Positions 43,019-51,994 of a stretch of 64,000 bases of DNA are shown here, one piece after another; positions within the stretch are counted from its first letter, which is position 1, and each line of letters starts with the position of its first letter. The notes below the pieces were generated by a model. It was not told where the DNA came from. It saw only the letters and a list, made by a program, of their open reading frames with translations, and made no database searches. The DNA is from a marine actinobacterium PHSC20C1 (GTDB lineage: Bacteria > Actinomycetota > Actinomycetes > Actinomycetales > Microbacteriaceae). The position numbers and the translations under genes were made by a program. Location of the stretch: the NCBI GenBank assembly GCA_000153145.1, contig CH672415.1, forward strand, positions 2,098,889-2,162,888. The letters are read 5' to 3'.

Positions 43019-46000
43019 TCAGCGTACAGCGACCTCGTCACGCGCCCCGAGCCGCAAGCTCACATCAAAGTCGCGCCGCTCATCCGCATGATGACTTACG
43101 AGCACGACGATCTTGTCGGCGAGAGCCGTGCGCAGATCGGTGATGAGTTGCTCGGCGCTCGCAGCATCCAAGTGGGCGGTCGGCTCATCGAGCAGCACGA
43201 CATCCGCCCGCGTTAGCAGTGTGCGAGCAACAGCGAGGCGCTGACGTTCGCCGCCCGACAGACTCTCGCCCGCCGAACCCACGCGAGTGTCGAGGCCGTG
43301 CTCGAGCGAATCGAAGAGCGGGCCAAGACCCACCTGGTGCAGCACAGCAACAAGTTCCTGCTCGGTCGGCTGGTCATCGTGCGCGCGGCCCAACAGCAGA
43401 TTGCCGCGAATCGTTGAGTCGAAGAGGTGCGACTCCTGCGGGCACCACGTCACCGCCGCGCGCAATTGCTCGGGCGAGAGCTCGCGCGCATCCACTCCAT
43501 TGAGACTCCACGTACCAGCGGCCGCCGGAAGATACCCGAGCAGCGCAGCCAACAACGTCGACTTACCCGCGCCCGACGGACCCTCAACGACAAGCCACTC
43601 GCCGCGTTCAACCCGAGCGGTCGCGCCCGAGAATGCCAGCGTCGGGCTCGAAGGCCAGCGGATGCCGAGCTCCCGCAGTTCAAGAACAGTCACGTGAGCG
43701 AGTGGTTGGTTAGCGCCGCGGGCCGCGTTGTCTGCAGCCGCGCGATCCGGCCGCGCGGTAACGGCCCGCACCTTGGCCAGCGCCGCACTGAGTGCTGGCC
43801 ACTGCTGCACTGAGTCGACGAACGCGATGAGGGAGTCAACGAGGCCGATGGGGATGAGGACGAGCACGGCGACGACGCCGATCGGAAGAGTTCCGGCGGC
43901 GACCGCGGGCGCGGCAATGGGAAGCATGGCGACGGCGGTCACCGAGCACGCGAGTACGACGACGGCGTTGCCGATTCCGAGGGCGCGAGCGCTGCGGCGG
44001 GAGTGCGCCCCGGCTTCGGCATCGATGCGATCGAGGCGGTTGAGCATCCGCTCCCCAACGCCGTTGGCGCGCAAGTCGCTGGCCGCACCGGTCATGGCGG
44101 CGAAGGCACGCACGACGCGAGATTGAACATCGGCGATGCCGCGAGCCGCCGAACGATCAACCCAGACCGCGATAACCGGCGCGGCAACGAGCCCGACAGC
44201 GAGTCCCCAAAGCAGCACCGGCACGGCGGGCGCATGCAACAGTGCAACGGCGATAACCGCTGCGAGCGATGTACCCACAGCGATTGCTGGGGGCAACACG
44301 ACGCGCGGAACCAGGTCGCGAACGCGGTCCGCGGAGGCAACAAGGTAGTCGAGAGCGACCCCGCCATTCGCGAGAGCGCGCGAGCCAAGAGCCCGAGCAC
44401 CAAGCCCGTTCCAGAGCGACACCCGCAGCTCGATCAACGACTGCAGCACCGCGCTGTGAGTCGCAAGGCGTTCGGCATAGCGAAGGCCGGCGCGACCCAG
44501 CCCAAAGAACCGCACGCCCACAATCGCCACCAGAAGGTACATGATCGGCGGATGCTCGCTCGCCCGCACAATCAGCCAGCCCGAGATCGCGGTGAGCGAG
44601 ATGGCGAAGAGGCTCGCGCCAATGCCGAGAGCGATCGCTCCCACAAGAGTACCCAGCGACGGACGCACAAACTCGAGGAGGGCGGCGAGAGTCGCGCGGG
44701 GAGAGCTGAGTGCGACGAGAGCGTCAGCATCCGGATCCGCTGTCGCCGCAACCGGGTCAACGCGTGCTTCGACCGCCCGGGTTCCGCCCGAGACGCCAAC
44801 GGAGATTACCTGGTCCGCAAGCGCAGCAATTCCGGACTCGTGCGAGGCCACCAACACCGTCACCGGTCTGCCACGCAACTCGGCAATGGCGGTCTCAACG
44901 CGAACAGCGGATGCCGGATCGAGATGGGCGGTTGGCTCATCCAACAGCAACAGGGTCGCACCCGCTTCGACGCGCAGCAGCCCGCGCGCGACAGCAATGC
45001 GGCGCAGCTCGCCGGGGCTCACTTGGCGGGGATCCGCGTCAGCGATTGACACCAAACCCAGCTCAAGTAGTACAGCTTTGATGGACTGTTCGTCGTCGCT
45101 ATAGAGGCGCAGTTCATCGAGAACGGTGTCAGCAACGGTCTGCGGATGCTGCGGAACCCACGCCACCCGGGAAACATCGATGCCCCACACGCTGCCGCCG
45201 CTGGGCTCACGATTGCCGGCAAGCACCTCAAGAACACTGGATTTTCCGCTGCCGCTCGGCCCATCCAGCGCCGTGATCGTGCCAGGCGTTGCTCGAAAGC
45301 TCAATTGGTCAACGGCAGGGAGTGCTCGACCGTCGTAGCCGATGGTCAAATCAACAATGCGAAACCCTCCAGCACTCTGGCGGTGTTCGCGAGGGCGCGG
45401 CGTATCGATGATCGTGCGGGCGCGGCGCAGAGCAGTGAGCCCGTTCTCTGAGGAATGGAAGGCCGCGCCGAGCTCACGGAACGGCGCGAAACACTCGGGC
45501 GCGAGTACGAGAGCGATGAGGCCAATGGTAAGGGGAAGCTGGTCGTTGACAAGCCGCACACCAACAAACACGGCAACAACGGCGACTGAGATCGTCGCAA
45601 TGAGTTCGAGCACTAGGGAAGAGAGGAAGGCCGTGCGCAGGGTCGCCATGGTGGTCGTTCGGTTCTCGACCGAGATCGCCCGCAGAGCGCGGGACTGCTC
45701 ACCAACCCGACCAAGCCCTACGAGAACCGGCAGGCCGCGAGCCAACTCAACGAGGTGATCAGAGAGACGTTCGAGGCTCGCACTCGCCGCGTCGGCACGC
45801 TCGCGGGTGTGCCCACCGACGAGCACCATGAACACAGGAACCAACGGAACGGTCAACACAATGATGAGCGCACTTACCCAGTCGACCGAGAGGATGCGGG
45901 CACCAATCAGCAACGGAATCGTCGCCGTCGTGACGATTGACGGCAACACCACCCGAAAGTAGTTGTCGAGCTCGTCGAGGCCAACCGTCGCAATCGCGGT

Positions 46001-46345
46001 GCTCGCGCCGACCCTCGAATCTGAGCCCGTGAGCACCCGCTCCGCAAGGTCGTGGCGCAGAGCCTCCTTCGCGCCGAGGGCAGCGCGGGTAGCAAAACTT
46101 TCTGTTGCCCAGGCGGCAGCCGCGCGCAGAAGGCCAGCGGCCACACCGAGCACGATCGCCAACTGCCAAGCACCGGCATCCGACTCAATGACGCCGACGA
46201 CACCGCGCGCAACAGCCTCGGCCATGAGCACGAGAGCGAGCCCCTTGAGCGCTGCAAGCAGGCCAAGCCCGAACAGTGTGTGCACACCGCCAGGACCGAA
46301 GCCCGCTGCTAGTCGTTCGCGAAGCTGTGCTTTCATGCGATCCAT
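43019..46345 (-). CDS. cydDC: Fused CydD-CydC thiol reductant ABC exporter
   Basis: A 1108-residue protein with two complete ABC half-transporters in tandem. Each has six helices and an ATPase: the first with GPSGSGKSS near residue 367 and LLLLDEPTAHLDPASA near 472, the second with GPSGAGKST near residue 932 and VLLDEPTAHLDAASA near 1052, with SLSGGERQRLAVAR in between. CydD and CydC usually are separate; here they form one chain with CydD first. The complex exports glutathione or cysteine-like thiols and is required to assemble cytochrome bd. It is the last gene of the cydA-cydB-cydDC operon, 6 bases after cydB. Confidence 0.93.
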   Translation of the reverse strand: MDRMKAQLRERLAAGFGPGGVHTLFGLGLLAALKGLALVLMAEAVARGVVGVIESDAGAWQLAIVLGVAAGLLRAAAAWATESFATRAALGAKEALRHDLAERVLTGSDSRVGASTAIATVGLDELDNYFRVVLPSIVTTATIPLLIGARILSVDWVSALIIVLTVPLVPVFMVLVGGHTRERADAASASLERLSDHLVELARGLPVLVGLGRVGEQSRALRAISVENRTTTMATLRTAFLSSLVLELIATISVAVVAVFVGVRLVNDQLPLTIGLIALVLAPECFAPFRELGAAFHSSENGLTALRRARTIIDTPRPREHRQSAGGFRIVDLTIGYDGRALPAVDQLSFRATPGTITALDGPSGSGKSSVLEVLAGNREPSGGSVWGIDVSRVAWVPQHPQTVADTVLDELRLYSDDEQSIKAVLLELGLVSIADADPRQVSPGELRRIAVARGLLRVEAGATLLLLDEPTAHLDPASAVRVETAIAELRGRPVTVLVASHESGIAALADQVISVGVSGGTRAVEARVDPVAATADPDADALVALSSPRATLAALLEFVRPSLGTLVGAIALGIGASLFAISLTAISGWLIVRASEHPPIMYLLVAIVGVRFFGLGRAGLRYAERLATHSAVLQSLIELRVSLWNGLGARALGSRALANGGVALDYLVASADRVRDLVPRVVLPPAIAVGTSLAAVIAVALLHAPAVPVLLWGLAVGLVAAPVIAVWVDRSAARGIADVQSRVVRAFAAMTGAASDLRANGVGERMLNRLDRIDAEAGAHSRRSARALGIGNAVVVLACSVTAVAMLPIAAPAVAAGTLPIGVVAVLVLIPIGLVDSLIAFVDSVQQWPALSAALAKVRAVTARPDRAAADNAARGANQPLAHVTVLELRELGIRWPSSPTLAFSGATARVERGEWLVVEGPSGAGKSTLLAALLGYLPAAAGTWSLNGVDARELSPEQLRAAVTWCPQESHLFDSTIRGNLLLGRAHDDQPTEQELVAVLHQVGLGPLFDSLEHGLDTRVGSAGESLSGGERQRLAVARTLLTRADVVLLDEPTAHLDAASAEQLITDLRTALADKIVVLVSHHADERRDFDVSLRLGARDEVAVR

Positions 46346-46351
46346 CGTGCC

Positions 46352-47395
46352 CTACGGAGCTGAGACGGAAGGAGCGACCGCTGGCATCACGACGTGGGCC
46401 TCCGGGATGTGGTGCTCACTGAGACGGTTGCGGAAGACCCAGTAGGTGTAGCCCTGATACAGGAAGACCAGCGGCAATCCGAACGCCGCAACGACACTCA
46501 TAACGCCCAAGGTATATTCACCACTTGCCGCATTCGAGATCGTGAGATCGAAGGCTGGATTGATTGTCGATGGCAGAACCACCGGATACACCGCAGCGAA
46601 AATGGATGACGCCCCAGCGAGCAAGAATGCGGCAATGCCCACAAACGCGCGGCCTTCACGCCCGGCTCGAGCACTGAACCAGCCGAAGACGACAGCGATC
46701 ACCGCGACTACAACGAGCGACCAAGTGATGGGGCTGCCGTGTTGGAACTGAATGATGAGTACCCACGCCACGATCGGAAGCAGGGCGACCGGGCTCCACC
46801 GCACCACGAAGTTGCGGGCACGAACGCGCACTTCTCCATCAGTTTTCAGGCCGAGGAAGACGGAGGCGTGAACGAGCGAGAACCCAACAACGGCTAGGCC
46901 GCCAAGCACTGCGTATGGCGTGAACCAGGCGAAGGCGCCGCCAACACGGTCACCATTCGCATCGAGGGGGAGCCCCGTTGTGGTGAGGGCGAGCGCTGCG
47001 CCGATACCGAAAGCGGAACCGAGCGAGCCGAGGCCGAGAGCGCGATCCCACCACATGCGCCACTTGTCGCTTGAGCCTTTTCCGCGGTACTCAATTGCTA
47101 CGGCGCGGAAGATGAGACTCACCAGCACAATCGTCAGCGGGATGTAGAGGGCCGAGAAAAGCGATGCATACCAAAACGGGAATGCAGCGAACGTCGCAGC
47201 TCCGGCCGTAATCAGCCAGACCTCGTTACCGTCCCAGACCGGGCCGATAGCATTGAGCATGAGCCGGCGCTGGCGATCTTTGCGCGTGCTGAAGAGCAGC
47301 AGCATCCCGACCCCAAGGTCGAAGCCTTCGAGCAAGAGGTAGCCGATCCAGAGTGCCGCGATGGCGATGAACCAGACGGTGGGGAGAAGTTCCAT
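46352..47395 (-). CDS. cydB: Cytochrome bd ubiquinol oxidase subunit II
   Basis: A 347-residue membrane protein with about nine helices. LPTVWFIAIAALWIGYLLLEGFDLGVGMLL (residues 4-33) is the classic CydB start, and NAIGPVWDGNEVWLITAGAATFAAFPFWYASLFSALY (residues ~49-85) carries its conserved WDGNEVW motif. It supports the haem-bearing subunit I in reducing oxygen to water from quinol. It is 18 bases downstream of cydA and 6 bases upstream of the fused exporter gene, so all three are one transcription unit. GAGAGG precedes the ATG. Confidence 0.96.
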   Translation of the reverse strand: MELLPTVWFIAIAALWIGYLLLEGFDLGVGMLLLFSTRKDRQRRLMLNAIGPVWDGNEVWLITAGAATFAAFPFWYASLFSALYIPLTIVLVSLIFRAVAIEYRGKGSSDKWRMWWDRALGLGSLGSAFGIGAALALTTTGLPLDANGDRVGGAFAWFTPYAVLGGLAVVGFSLVHASVFLGLKTDGEVRVRARNFVVRWSPVALLPIVAWVLIIQFQHGSPITWSLVVVAVIAVVFGWFSARAGREGRAFVGIAAFLLAGASSIFAAVYPVVLPSTINPAFDLTISNAASGEYTLGVMSVVAAFGLPLVFLYQGYTYWVFRNRLSEHHIPEAHVVMPAVAPSVSAP

Positions 47396-47413
47396 GAGTG
47401 CGTGCCTCTCTGC

Positions 47414-49015
47414 TTAGTAGGCGAACGCGAGAACGTCGTCGCGTTGGGCTGGTCGGTTGGGGTCGTCAGGATCGCTGTCGCTGTCGCCGTGACCAGCATC
47501 CGGATGCCCGAGCTCAGGCATCGCTGAGGCCACACCACCGCGCACGTACTTGATCAGCAGCTTCACTTCGAAGACCAACAAGAATGCGTAGACGAGGGCG
47601 AGCGAGGCAAGCGAGAAGATGATCTCTTCGCCGCTCACTCCGGGGGAGACTGCTGCCGCGGTGAACATGTAGACACCGTCGACACCGCCTGGCGTGGGGT
47701 TGGGGGCAACCACGAACGGCTGGCGGCCCATCTCGGTGAACACCCAACCGGCGATGTTCGCGCCAAAGGGGGCGGCGATGCTGAGAAGGGCTGTTCCCAT
47801 CATGAGCTTCGAGCGGGGCACAGTGCCCTTGCGCACGATCCACAGGGTGAGCAGCGCGAAGCCAGCTGCGAGCATCCCGAAGCCGATCATCAGGCGGAAG
47901 CCCCAGTAGGTGACCTCCATGATGGGCAGGTAGTTGATCTCCATGCCGGCGCGCTCACCGTAGAGCGGGTCATCCGGCAGGTTGGTGCCGTAGAGCGCCT
48001 GGTACTCGGGGATGAGGGTGTTTACGCCTTTGATCTCGGTGTCGAAATCGCCGTGAGCAAGGAAAGAGAGGATGCCGGGGATCTCAATGATGCCGACAAC
48101 GTCTTCACAATTCTGTGAGCCGAGGGGACCGATCGAGAGCACCGAGAAGCTCGTACCGTCGTGGCACGCAGCCTCCGCCGCCGCCATTTTCAGCGGCTGC
48201 TGCTCAAACATGAGCTTCGCCTGCAGGTCGCCGGTGATGGCCACTCCGCCGAATCCGATGATCGCAATGACGGCACCGATGCGGATGCTCGTGATCCACA
48301 CCGAGTGGTCCTTGCGATCGCGGCCGGGGATGCTGGCGTTCTCGCCGACGACGACACGACCCGTGGCATCCACAGTGTCGATTCCATCGCGGCGACGCTG
48401 CCAGAGCTGGTACCAGGAGATGCCGACGACGAAGCCAGCGCCGACCGCGAGGGCACCCGTGATGGTGTGCGAGTAGGCGGTGAGCGCGGTGTTGTTGGTG
48501 AGCACTGCCCAGATGTCGGTCATGACGGGGCGGCCATCGATGAGTTCAACACCGACAGGGTGCTGCATCCACGAGTTGGCGACGATGATGAAGAAGGCGG
48601 AGACGATGGAGCCGGCGACGGCGATCCAGAGAGCGGCGAGGTGGATCTTTTTGGGGAGGCGATCCCAGCCGAAGATCCAGAGGCCGAGGAAGACGGATTC
48701 GAAGAAGAAGGCGAGGAGGCCTTCCATGGCCAGCGGAGCACCGAAGACGTCACCGACGAAGCGAGAGTATTCGCTCCAGGCCATGCCGAACTGGAACTCC
48801 TGAACGAGGCCGGTTGCCACTCCCATGATGAAGTTGATGAGGTACAACTTGCCCCAGAACTTTGTCATGCGCAGCCACTTTTCGTCGCCCGTGCGCACCC
48901 ACTGGGTCTGCATGAGCGCGACGACAGGGCCGAGGCCGATCGTGAGCGGAACCATGATGAAGTGGTAAACGGTGGTGACTCCGAATTGCCATCTAGCGAT
49001 TTCTAGGGGATCCAC
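47414..49015 (-). CDS. cydA: Cytochrome bd ubiquinol oxidase subunit I
   Basis: A 533-residue membrane protein starting at GTG 49015, with GGAAGG upstream. ARWQFGVTTVYHFIMVPLTIGL (residues ~7-28) contains the haem b595 ligand His, and NNTALTAYSHTITGALAVG holds a second haem ligand His near residue 182. The quinol-site motif EMGRQPFVV is near residue 432. The Q-loop looks of the short type. It couples quinol oxidation to oxygen reduction at low oxygen or under respiratory stress. First gene of the cyd operon. Three inverted repeats lie between it and the divergent blaI-type regulator. Confidence 0.96.
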   Translation of the reverse strand: MDPLEIARWQFGVTTVYHFIMVPLTIGLGPVVALMQTQWVRTGDEKWLRMTKFWGKLYLINFIMGVATGLVQEFQFGMAWSEYSRFVGDVFGAPLAMEGLLAFFFESVFLGLWIFGWDRLPKKIHLAALWIAVAGSIVSAFFIIVANSWMQHPVGVELIDGRPVMTDIWAVLTNNTALTAYSHTITGALAVGAGFVVGISWYQLWQRRRDGIDTVDATGRVVVGENASIPGRDRKDHSVWITSIRIGAVIAIIGFGGVAITGDLQAKLMFEQQPLKMAAAEAACHDGTSFSVLSIGPLGSQNCEDVVGIIEIPGILSFLAHGDFDTEIKGVNTLIPEYQALYGTNLPDDPLYGERAGMEINYLPIMEVTYWGFRLMIGFGMLAAGFALLTLWIVRKGTVPRSKLMMGTALLSIAAPFGANIAGWVFTEMGRQPFVVAPNPTPGGVDGVYMFTAAAVSPGVSGEEIIFSLASLALVYAFLLVFEVKLLIKYVRGGVASAMPELGHPDAGHGDSDSDPDDPNRPAQRDDVLAFAY

Positions 49016-49035
49016 TCCGCACCTTCCACTGCATT

Positions 49036-49096
49036 TTCTACGCCTTGTAGAACTATTTCTACACTGTTGTAGAAATAATTTCTACCTGAGGTAGAA
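49036..49096. promoter_or_regulatory. Three phased inverted repeats (candidate BlaI-type boxes)
   Basis: Boxes TTCTAC-N5/6-GTAGAA at 49036-49052, 49055-49076 (arms extended to 8 bases, ATTTCTAC/GTAGAAAT) and 49080-49096. Their centres lie about 21.5 and 22.5 bases apart, so two helical turns. The block fills the whole spacer between cydA and the regulator gene and should control both directions. A TAGAAT -10-like hexamer (49092-49097) lies inside the last box. Confidence 0.75.
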
Positions 49097-49103
49097 TTGA
49101 GTC

Positions 49104-49466
49104 ATGAATTCGTTAGGAGAACTCGAACGCACTGTGATGGATTTGCTGTGGGCGAGTGGCGAAAGCCTCTCAGCGTATGACCTCCAAGCAAAGCTTGCCG
49201 CCCCCGAAGCGTCAGGTCGCGAGCTTGCGGCCACCACGATCTTGACGGTGCTGTCTCGACTCGAGAACAAGAATTTCGTCAGGCGAGAGCGTGATTCTCG
49301 CCCACACCGCTACCGCGCCGCTGCCGGTCGCGAGGCGCACATGGCTGACCTCATGCACGAAGTGCTTGGCGGGGCCAACGACCGTGCTGCAGTGCTCGAA
49401 CGATTCGTCGGGCAAGTAAGCAACGAAGAAGCTGAGACCCTCCGACGCATTCTCGCCGGGCGATAA
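49104..49466 (+). CDS. BlaI/MecI/CopY family transcriptional repressor
   Basis: A 120-residue winged-helix regulator. LGELERTVMDLLWASGESLSAYDLQAKL (residues 4-31), then TTILTVLSRLENKNFVRRERDSRPHRYRA (43-71), is the BlaI/CopY DNA-binding domain, followed by a dimerising tail. No cysteine-rich metal tail of the CopY type is seen. Its own spacer holds three TTCTAC/GTAGAA boxes. The downstream gene encodes an M56 metallopeptidase, the BlaR-type sensor partner, which would inactivate the repressor by proteolysis. Divergence from cydA suggests it may repress the cytochrome bd operon. Confidence 0.9.
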   Translation: MNSLGELERTVMDLLWASGESLSAYDLQAKLAAPEASGRELAATTILTVLSRLENKNFVRRERDSRPHRYRAAAGREAHMADLMHEVLGGANDRAAVLERFVGQVSNEEAETLRRILAGR

Positions 49467-49468
49467 CC

Positions 49469-50305
49469 GTGGTCGCTGCTGCGATCACTCTCGGCTTCGT
49501 CGCGATCTTGCTCGCTTGGCCTGTTCCCGCACTGCTGCCGGGCGCACAATGGGCGTACCGTCGCCCGACGCTCGGCCTGCTGGTCTGGCAACTCGTAGCC
49601 CTCATCGGTGGATTCAGCATGATTGGATCACTCGTGTTGTTGGGGGCCGCAACGTTCGCCACTGACCTTCCGGATGCCGCGAACGGCATGTGGAGATTCG
49701 TCACCCACAATGAACTCCCCGATGGTTCCTCGGTGTGGTCGTTGCTCGCCCTCTTGGGAGCTCTCTTCCTCACCGCCCATTTGCTGCTGAACCTGCTCGT
49801 GACTGTCGTGTATGCCGAGCGCGAGCGTGCGCGTCACGCCCAACTCATCACTCTGCTCAGTGAACCAATGACTGATCGTCCTGGCACACGCCTCATCGAT
49901 ACGCCGGCCCCTGTTGCCTACTGCTTGCCCGGCGCGCTGACGTCGATCACCGTGTTGAGCGCTGGACTCATCCAGCTGCTCGACGAAGAAGAACTGCAGG
50001 CTGTCATCGAACACGAACGTGCCCATGTGCGCCTCCGCCACGACATCGTGCTCATTTTCTTCACCGCGTGGAAGGTATCGCTGCCGTGGTTGCCGACCGC
50101 TCGCAACGCCTCCCGCGAAGTCGCACTCCTGCTTGAGATGCACGCCGACGACAACGCACTCAACCACGTCGGTCGCGGCAGCCTAGCCCGGGCGATCACC
50201 ATTGTCGCCGAGGGTGGAGCGCTGCCACGGCGCAGCGAGCTCTCCGCTGCGCTGCCTGAATCGACGCCGAAGGAGCTGCGTGCTCGCCTGCTTCGGCTCG
50301 CGTAA
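49469..50305 (+). CDS. M56 family metallopeptidase (BlaR1-like, no sensor domain)
   Basis: A 278-residue membrane protein. Start is GTG 49469, 2 bases after the repressor stop. Hydrophobic helices lie near residues 4-22, 33-62 and 90-112. The zinc-protease motif HERAHVRLRHD is near residue 182, and a C-terminal helix pair carries VALLLEMHADDNAL with the further ligand-type Glu/Asp residues. BlaR1 proteins have an additional penicillin-binding domain that this protein lacks, so it responds to something else. It is expected to cleave the BlaI-like repressor from its operon. Confidence 0.87.
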   Translation: MVAAAITLGFVAILLAWPVPALLPGAQWAYRRPTLGLLVWQLVALIGGFSMIGSLVLLGAATFATDLPDAANGMWRFVTHNELPDGSSVWSLLALLGALFLTAHLLLNLLVTVVYAERERARHAQLITLLSEPMTDRPGTRLIDTPAPVAYCLPGALTSITVLSAGLIQLLDEEELQAVIEHERAHVRLRHDIVLIFFTAWKVSLPWLPTARNASREVALLLEMHADDNALNHVGRGSLARAITIVAEGGALPRRSELSAALPESTPKELRARLLRLA

Positions 50306-50352
50306 GGCCGCATCAGTTCGTGAATCAACGAGAGTGCGCGACCACGACTGGT

Positions 50353-50457
50353 GTCCTCCAAAATGAGGACTAGATCGGTGATCCGCTAAAGGACTACGGT
50401 TCGACCCACAGCGTTTAGACAGGAGGCAACATCCGCGACGACAAACGGCCGTCGCGG
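50353..50457 (+). promoter_or_regulatory. Structured region upstream of a small membrane protein gene
   Basis: Two inverted repeats: GTCCTC/GAGGAC (50353-50370) and CCGCGACG/CGTCGCGG (50433-50457, 9-base loop). An AGGAGG at 50421-50426 has no start codon after it at a normal distance. They lie in the 182-base spacer 50306-50487 and may be a leader or a terminator for the peptidase gene; no T-tract follows. Confidence 0.3.
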
Positions 50458-50487
50458 CTGGGTAGAACTGAAGACAGGGAGCAATTC

Positions 50488-50751
50488 ATGAACAAGAAAG
50501 TGCTCGGTTGGATTGTTGTACTTCTCGTGAGTCTCTTAACTGCGGCGGGTGCCGCAGTGTGGCTTATCGTCGTGGGGCTGGAGGCAGACCTCAACTCTGG
50601 CGGAGATTTGTCTCTGTCGTCGTGGCTCTACTTGGCACTGTCAGCGTCAGCCGCTGTTGGTGCGAGCTTGGTGCTGCTGCGCATGACCGAAGCGATGGAG
50701 CGAGCACTCGATAACTCGCCTGCTGTCGACAGCGGAGTTGGCGCTGCTTAG
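50488..50751 (+). CDS. Small two-helix membrane protein
   Basis: An 87-residue protein with two hydrophobic helices: VLGWIVVLLVSLLTAAGAAVWLIVV (residues 5-29) and SSWLYLALSASAAVGASLVLL (residues 44-64). A short polar loop joins them and an acidic tail follows. GGGAG precedes the ATG at a good distance. I do not recognise the family. It is convergent with the lactate oxidase-type gene, with one base between the two stops. Probably a genuine but uncharacterised inner-membrane protein. Confidence 0.6.
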   Translation: MNKKVLGWIVVLLVSLLTAAGAAVWLIVVGLEADLNSGGDLSLSSWLYLALSASAAVGASLVLLRMTEAMERALDNSPAVDSGVGAA

Positions 50752-50752
50752 G

Positions 50753-51985
50753 CTAGCCACGCGGAACTAACCGCTGCAATTGCGTCACGTGCTTGGGCTC
50801 AAGCTCTTCGATGCTCGTGACTTCGAGCAGCTTCATGGTTCGAATGACCTGCTCCGACAGGATCTCGATCGTGCGGTCAACTCCCTCACGACCGCCAGCC
50901 ATGAGCCCGTAGAGGTAGGCGCGGCCGATGAGCGTGAACTTGGCACCGAGGGCCATAGACGCCACGATGTCGGCACCGTTCATGATGCCGGTGTCGACCA
51001 TCACTTCGACGTCGTTACCGACTTCGCGCACAACGTTGGGGAGCAGGTGAAAGGGGATCGGCGCGCGGTCGAGCTGGCGACCACCGTGGTTTGAGAGCAG
51101 GATGCTGTCAACTCCGAGATCAGCGAGTCGCTTTGAGTCCTCGAGATTTTGCACACCCTTGATGACGATCTTGCCCGGCCACATGTCCCGGATGATTGTG
51201 AGGTCGTGATAGTCGATCGAGGGATCCATGGCGGAGTCGAGCAACTCGCCAACGGTCCCGCCGGTAGAGGCGAGCGATGCGAACTCGAGCGGAGGGGTTG
51301 TGAGGAAGTCGAACCACCACCACGGGCGGGGGATCGCATTCATAATGGTGCCGACCGTTAGCTGTGGCGGGATTGAGAAACCGTTGCGCTTATCCCGCAG
51401 GCGCGCTCCGGCGACGGGAGTATCGACGGTGAACATGAGGGTGTCGAAGCCTGCCGCCGCGGCGCGCTCGACGAGCCCGTAGGAGATATCCCGATCGCGC
51501 ATCACGTAGAGCTGGAACCAGTTGCGGCCCTCAGGGTTCGCCGCCTTCACATCCTCAATGGATGACGTGCCGAGAGTCGACAGAGTGAACGGGATGCCTG
51601 CTGCCGCTGCTGCGCCCGCACCCGCGATTTCCCCCTCAGTCTGCATGAGGCGCGTGAATCCGGTGGGCGCAATGCCGAAGGGCATTGCTGAAGTTCCGCC
51701 CAAGATTTGGGTTGTGGTGTCAACATTCGAAGCGTCACGCAGGATCGACGGGTGGAACTCGATGTCTTCGAACGCCTGGCGCGCCCGGCTGAGTGAAAGC
51801 TCGCCCTCGGCAGAACCATCCGTGTAATCGAAGGCAGCCTTGGGGGTGCGGCGCTTCGCGATCGCCTTGAGGTCATAGATCGTGAGGGCACTGTCGAGGC
51901 GGCGCTTCTTGCCGTTGAGTTCTGGTGCCTTGAATTTCATGAGCTTCGCGAGCTCTACGGGGTTCGGAAATTGACGCTTGACCAT
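50753..51985 (-). CDS. FMN-dependent alpha-hydroxy-acid oxidase/dehydrogenase (LldD-like)
   Basis: A 410-residue flavoenzyme of the glycolate/lactate oxidase family. [30 protein letters not shown] begins the TIM barrel, QLYVMRDR is near residue 166, and the active-site [15 protein letters not shown] (near 297-311) contains the catalytic His and the Arg that holds the carboxylate. [38 protein letters not shown] closes the phosphate-binding site. It oxidises L-lactate or a relative to the 2-oxoacid. The gene is just downstream of a GntR regulator and the rhamnulose pathway genes, so it probably turns lactate from L-lactaldehyde into pyruvate. Confidence 0.88.
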   Translation of the reverse strand: MVKRQFPNPVELAKLMKFKAPELNGKKRRLDSALTIYDLKAIAKRRTPKAAFDYTDGSAEGELSLSRARQAFEDIEFHPSILRDASNVDTTTQILGGTSAMPFGIAPTGFTRLMQTEGEIAGAGAAAAAGIPFTLSTLGTSSIEDVKAANPEGRNWFQLYVMRDRDISYGLVERAAAAGFDTLMFTVDTPVAGARLRDKRNGFSIPPQLTVGTIMNAIPRPWWWFDFLTTPPLEFASLASTGGTVGELLDSAMDPSIDYHDLTIIRDMWPGKIVIKGVQNLEDSKRLADLGVDSILLSNHGGRQLDRAPIPFHLLPNVVREVGNDVEVMVDTGIMNGADIVASMALGAKFTLIGRAYLYGLMAGGREGVDRTIEILSEQVIRTMKLLEVTSIEELEPKHVTQLQRLVPRG

Positions 51986-51994
51986 GAGTTGCCT

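Noticed and set aside
44003..45049. 348-codon frame on the plus strand
   Set aside because: It is antisense to the cydDC coding sequence, has the biased composition of a shadow frame and no recognisable domain.
48161..49006. 281-codon frame on the plus strand
   Set aside because: It is antisense to cydA, extremely rich in Asp/Glu/Gly/Arg as expected for the reverse of a hydrophobic gene, with no motif.
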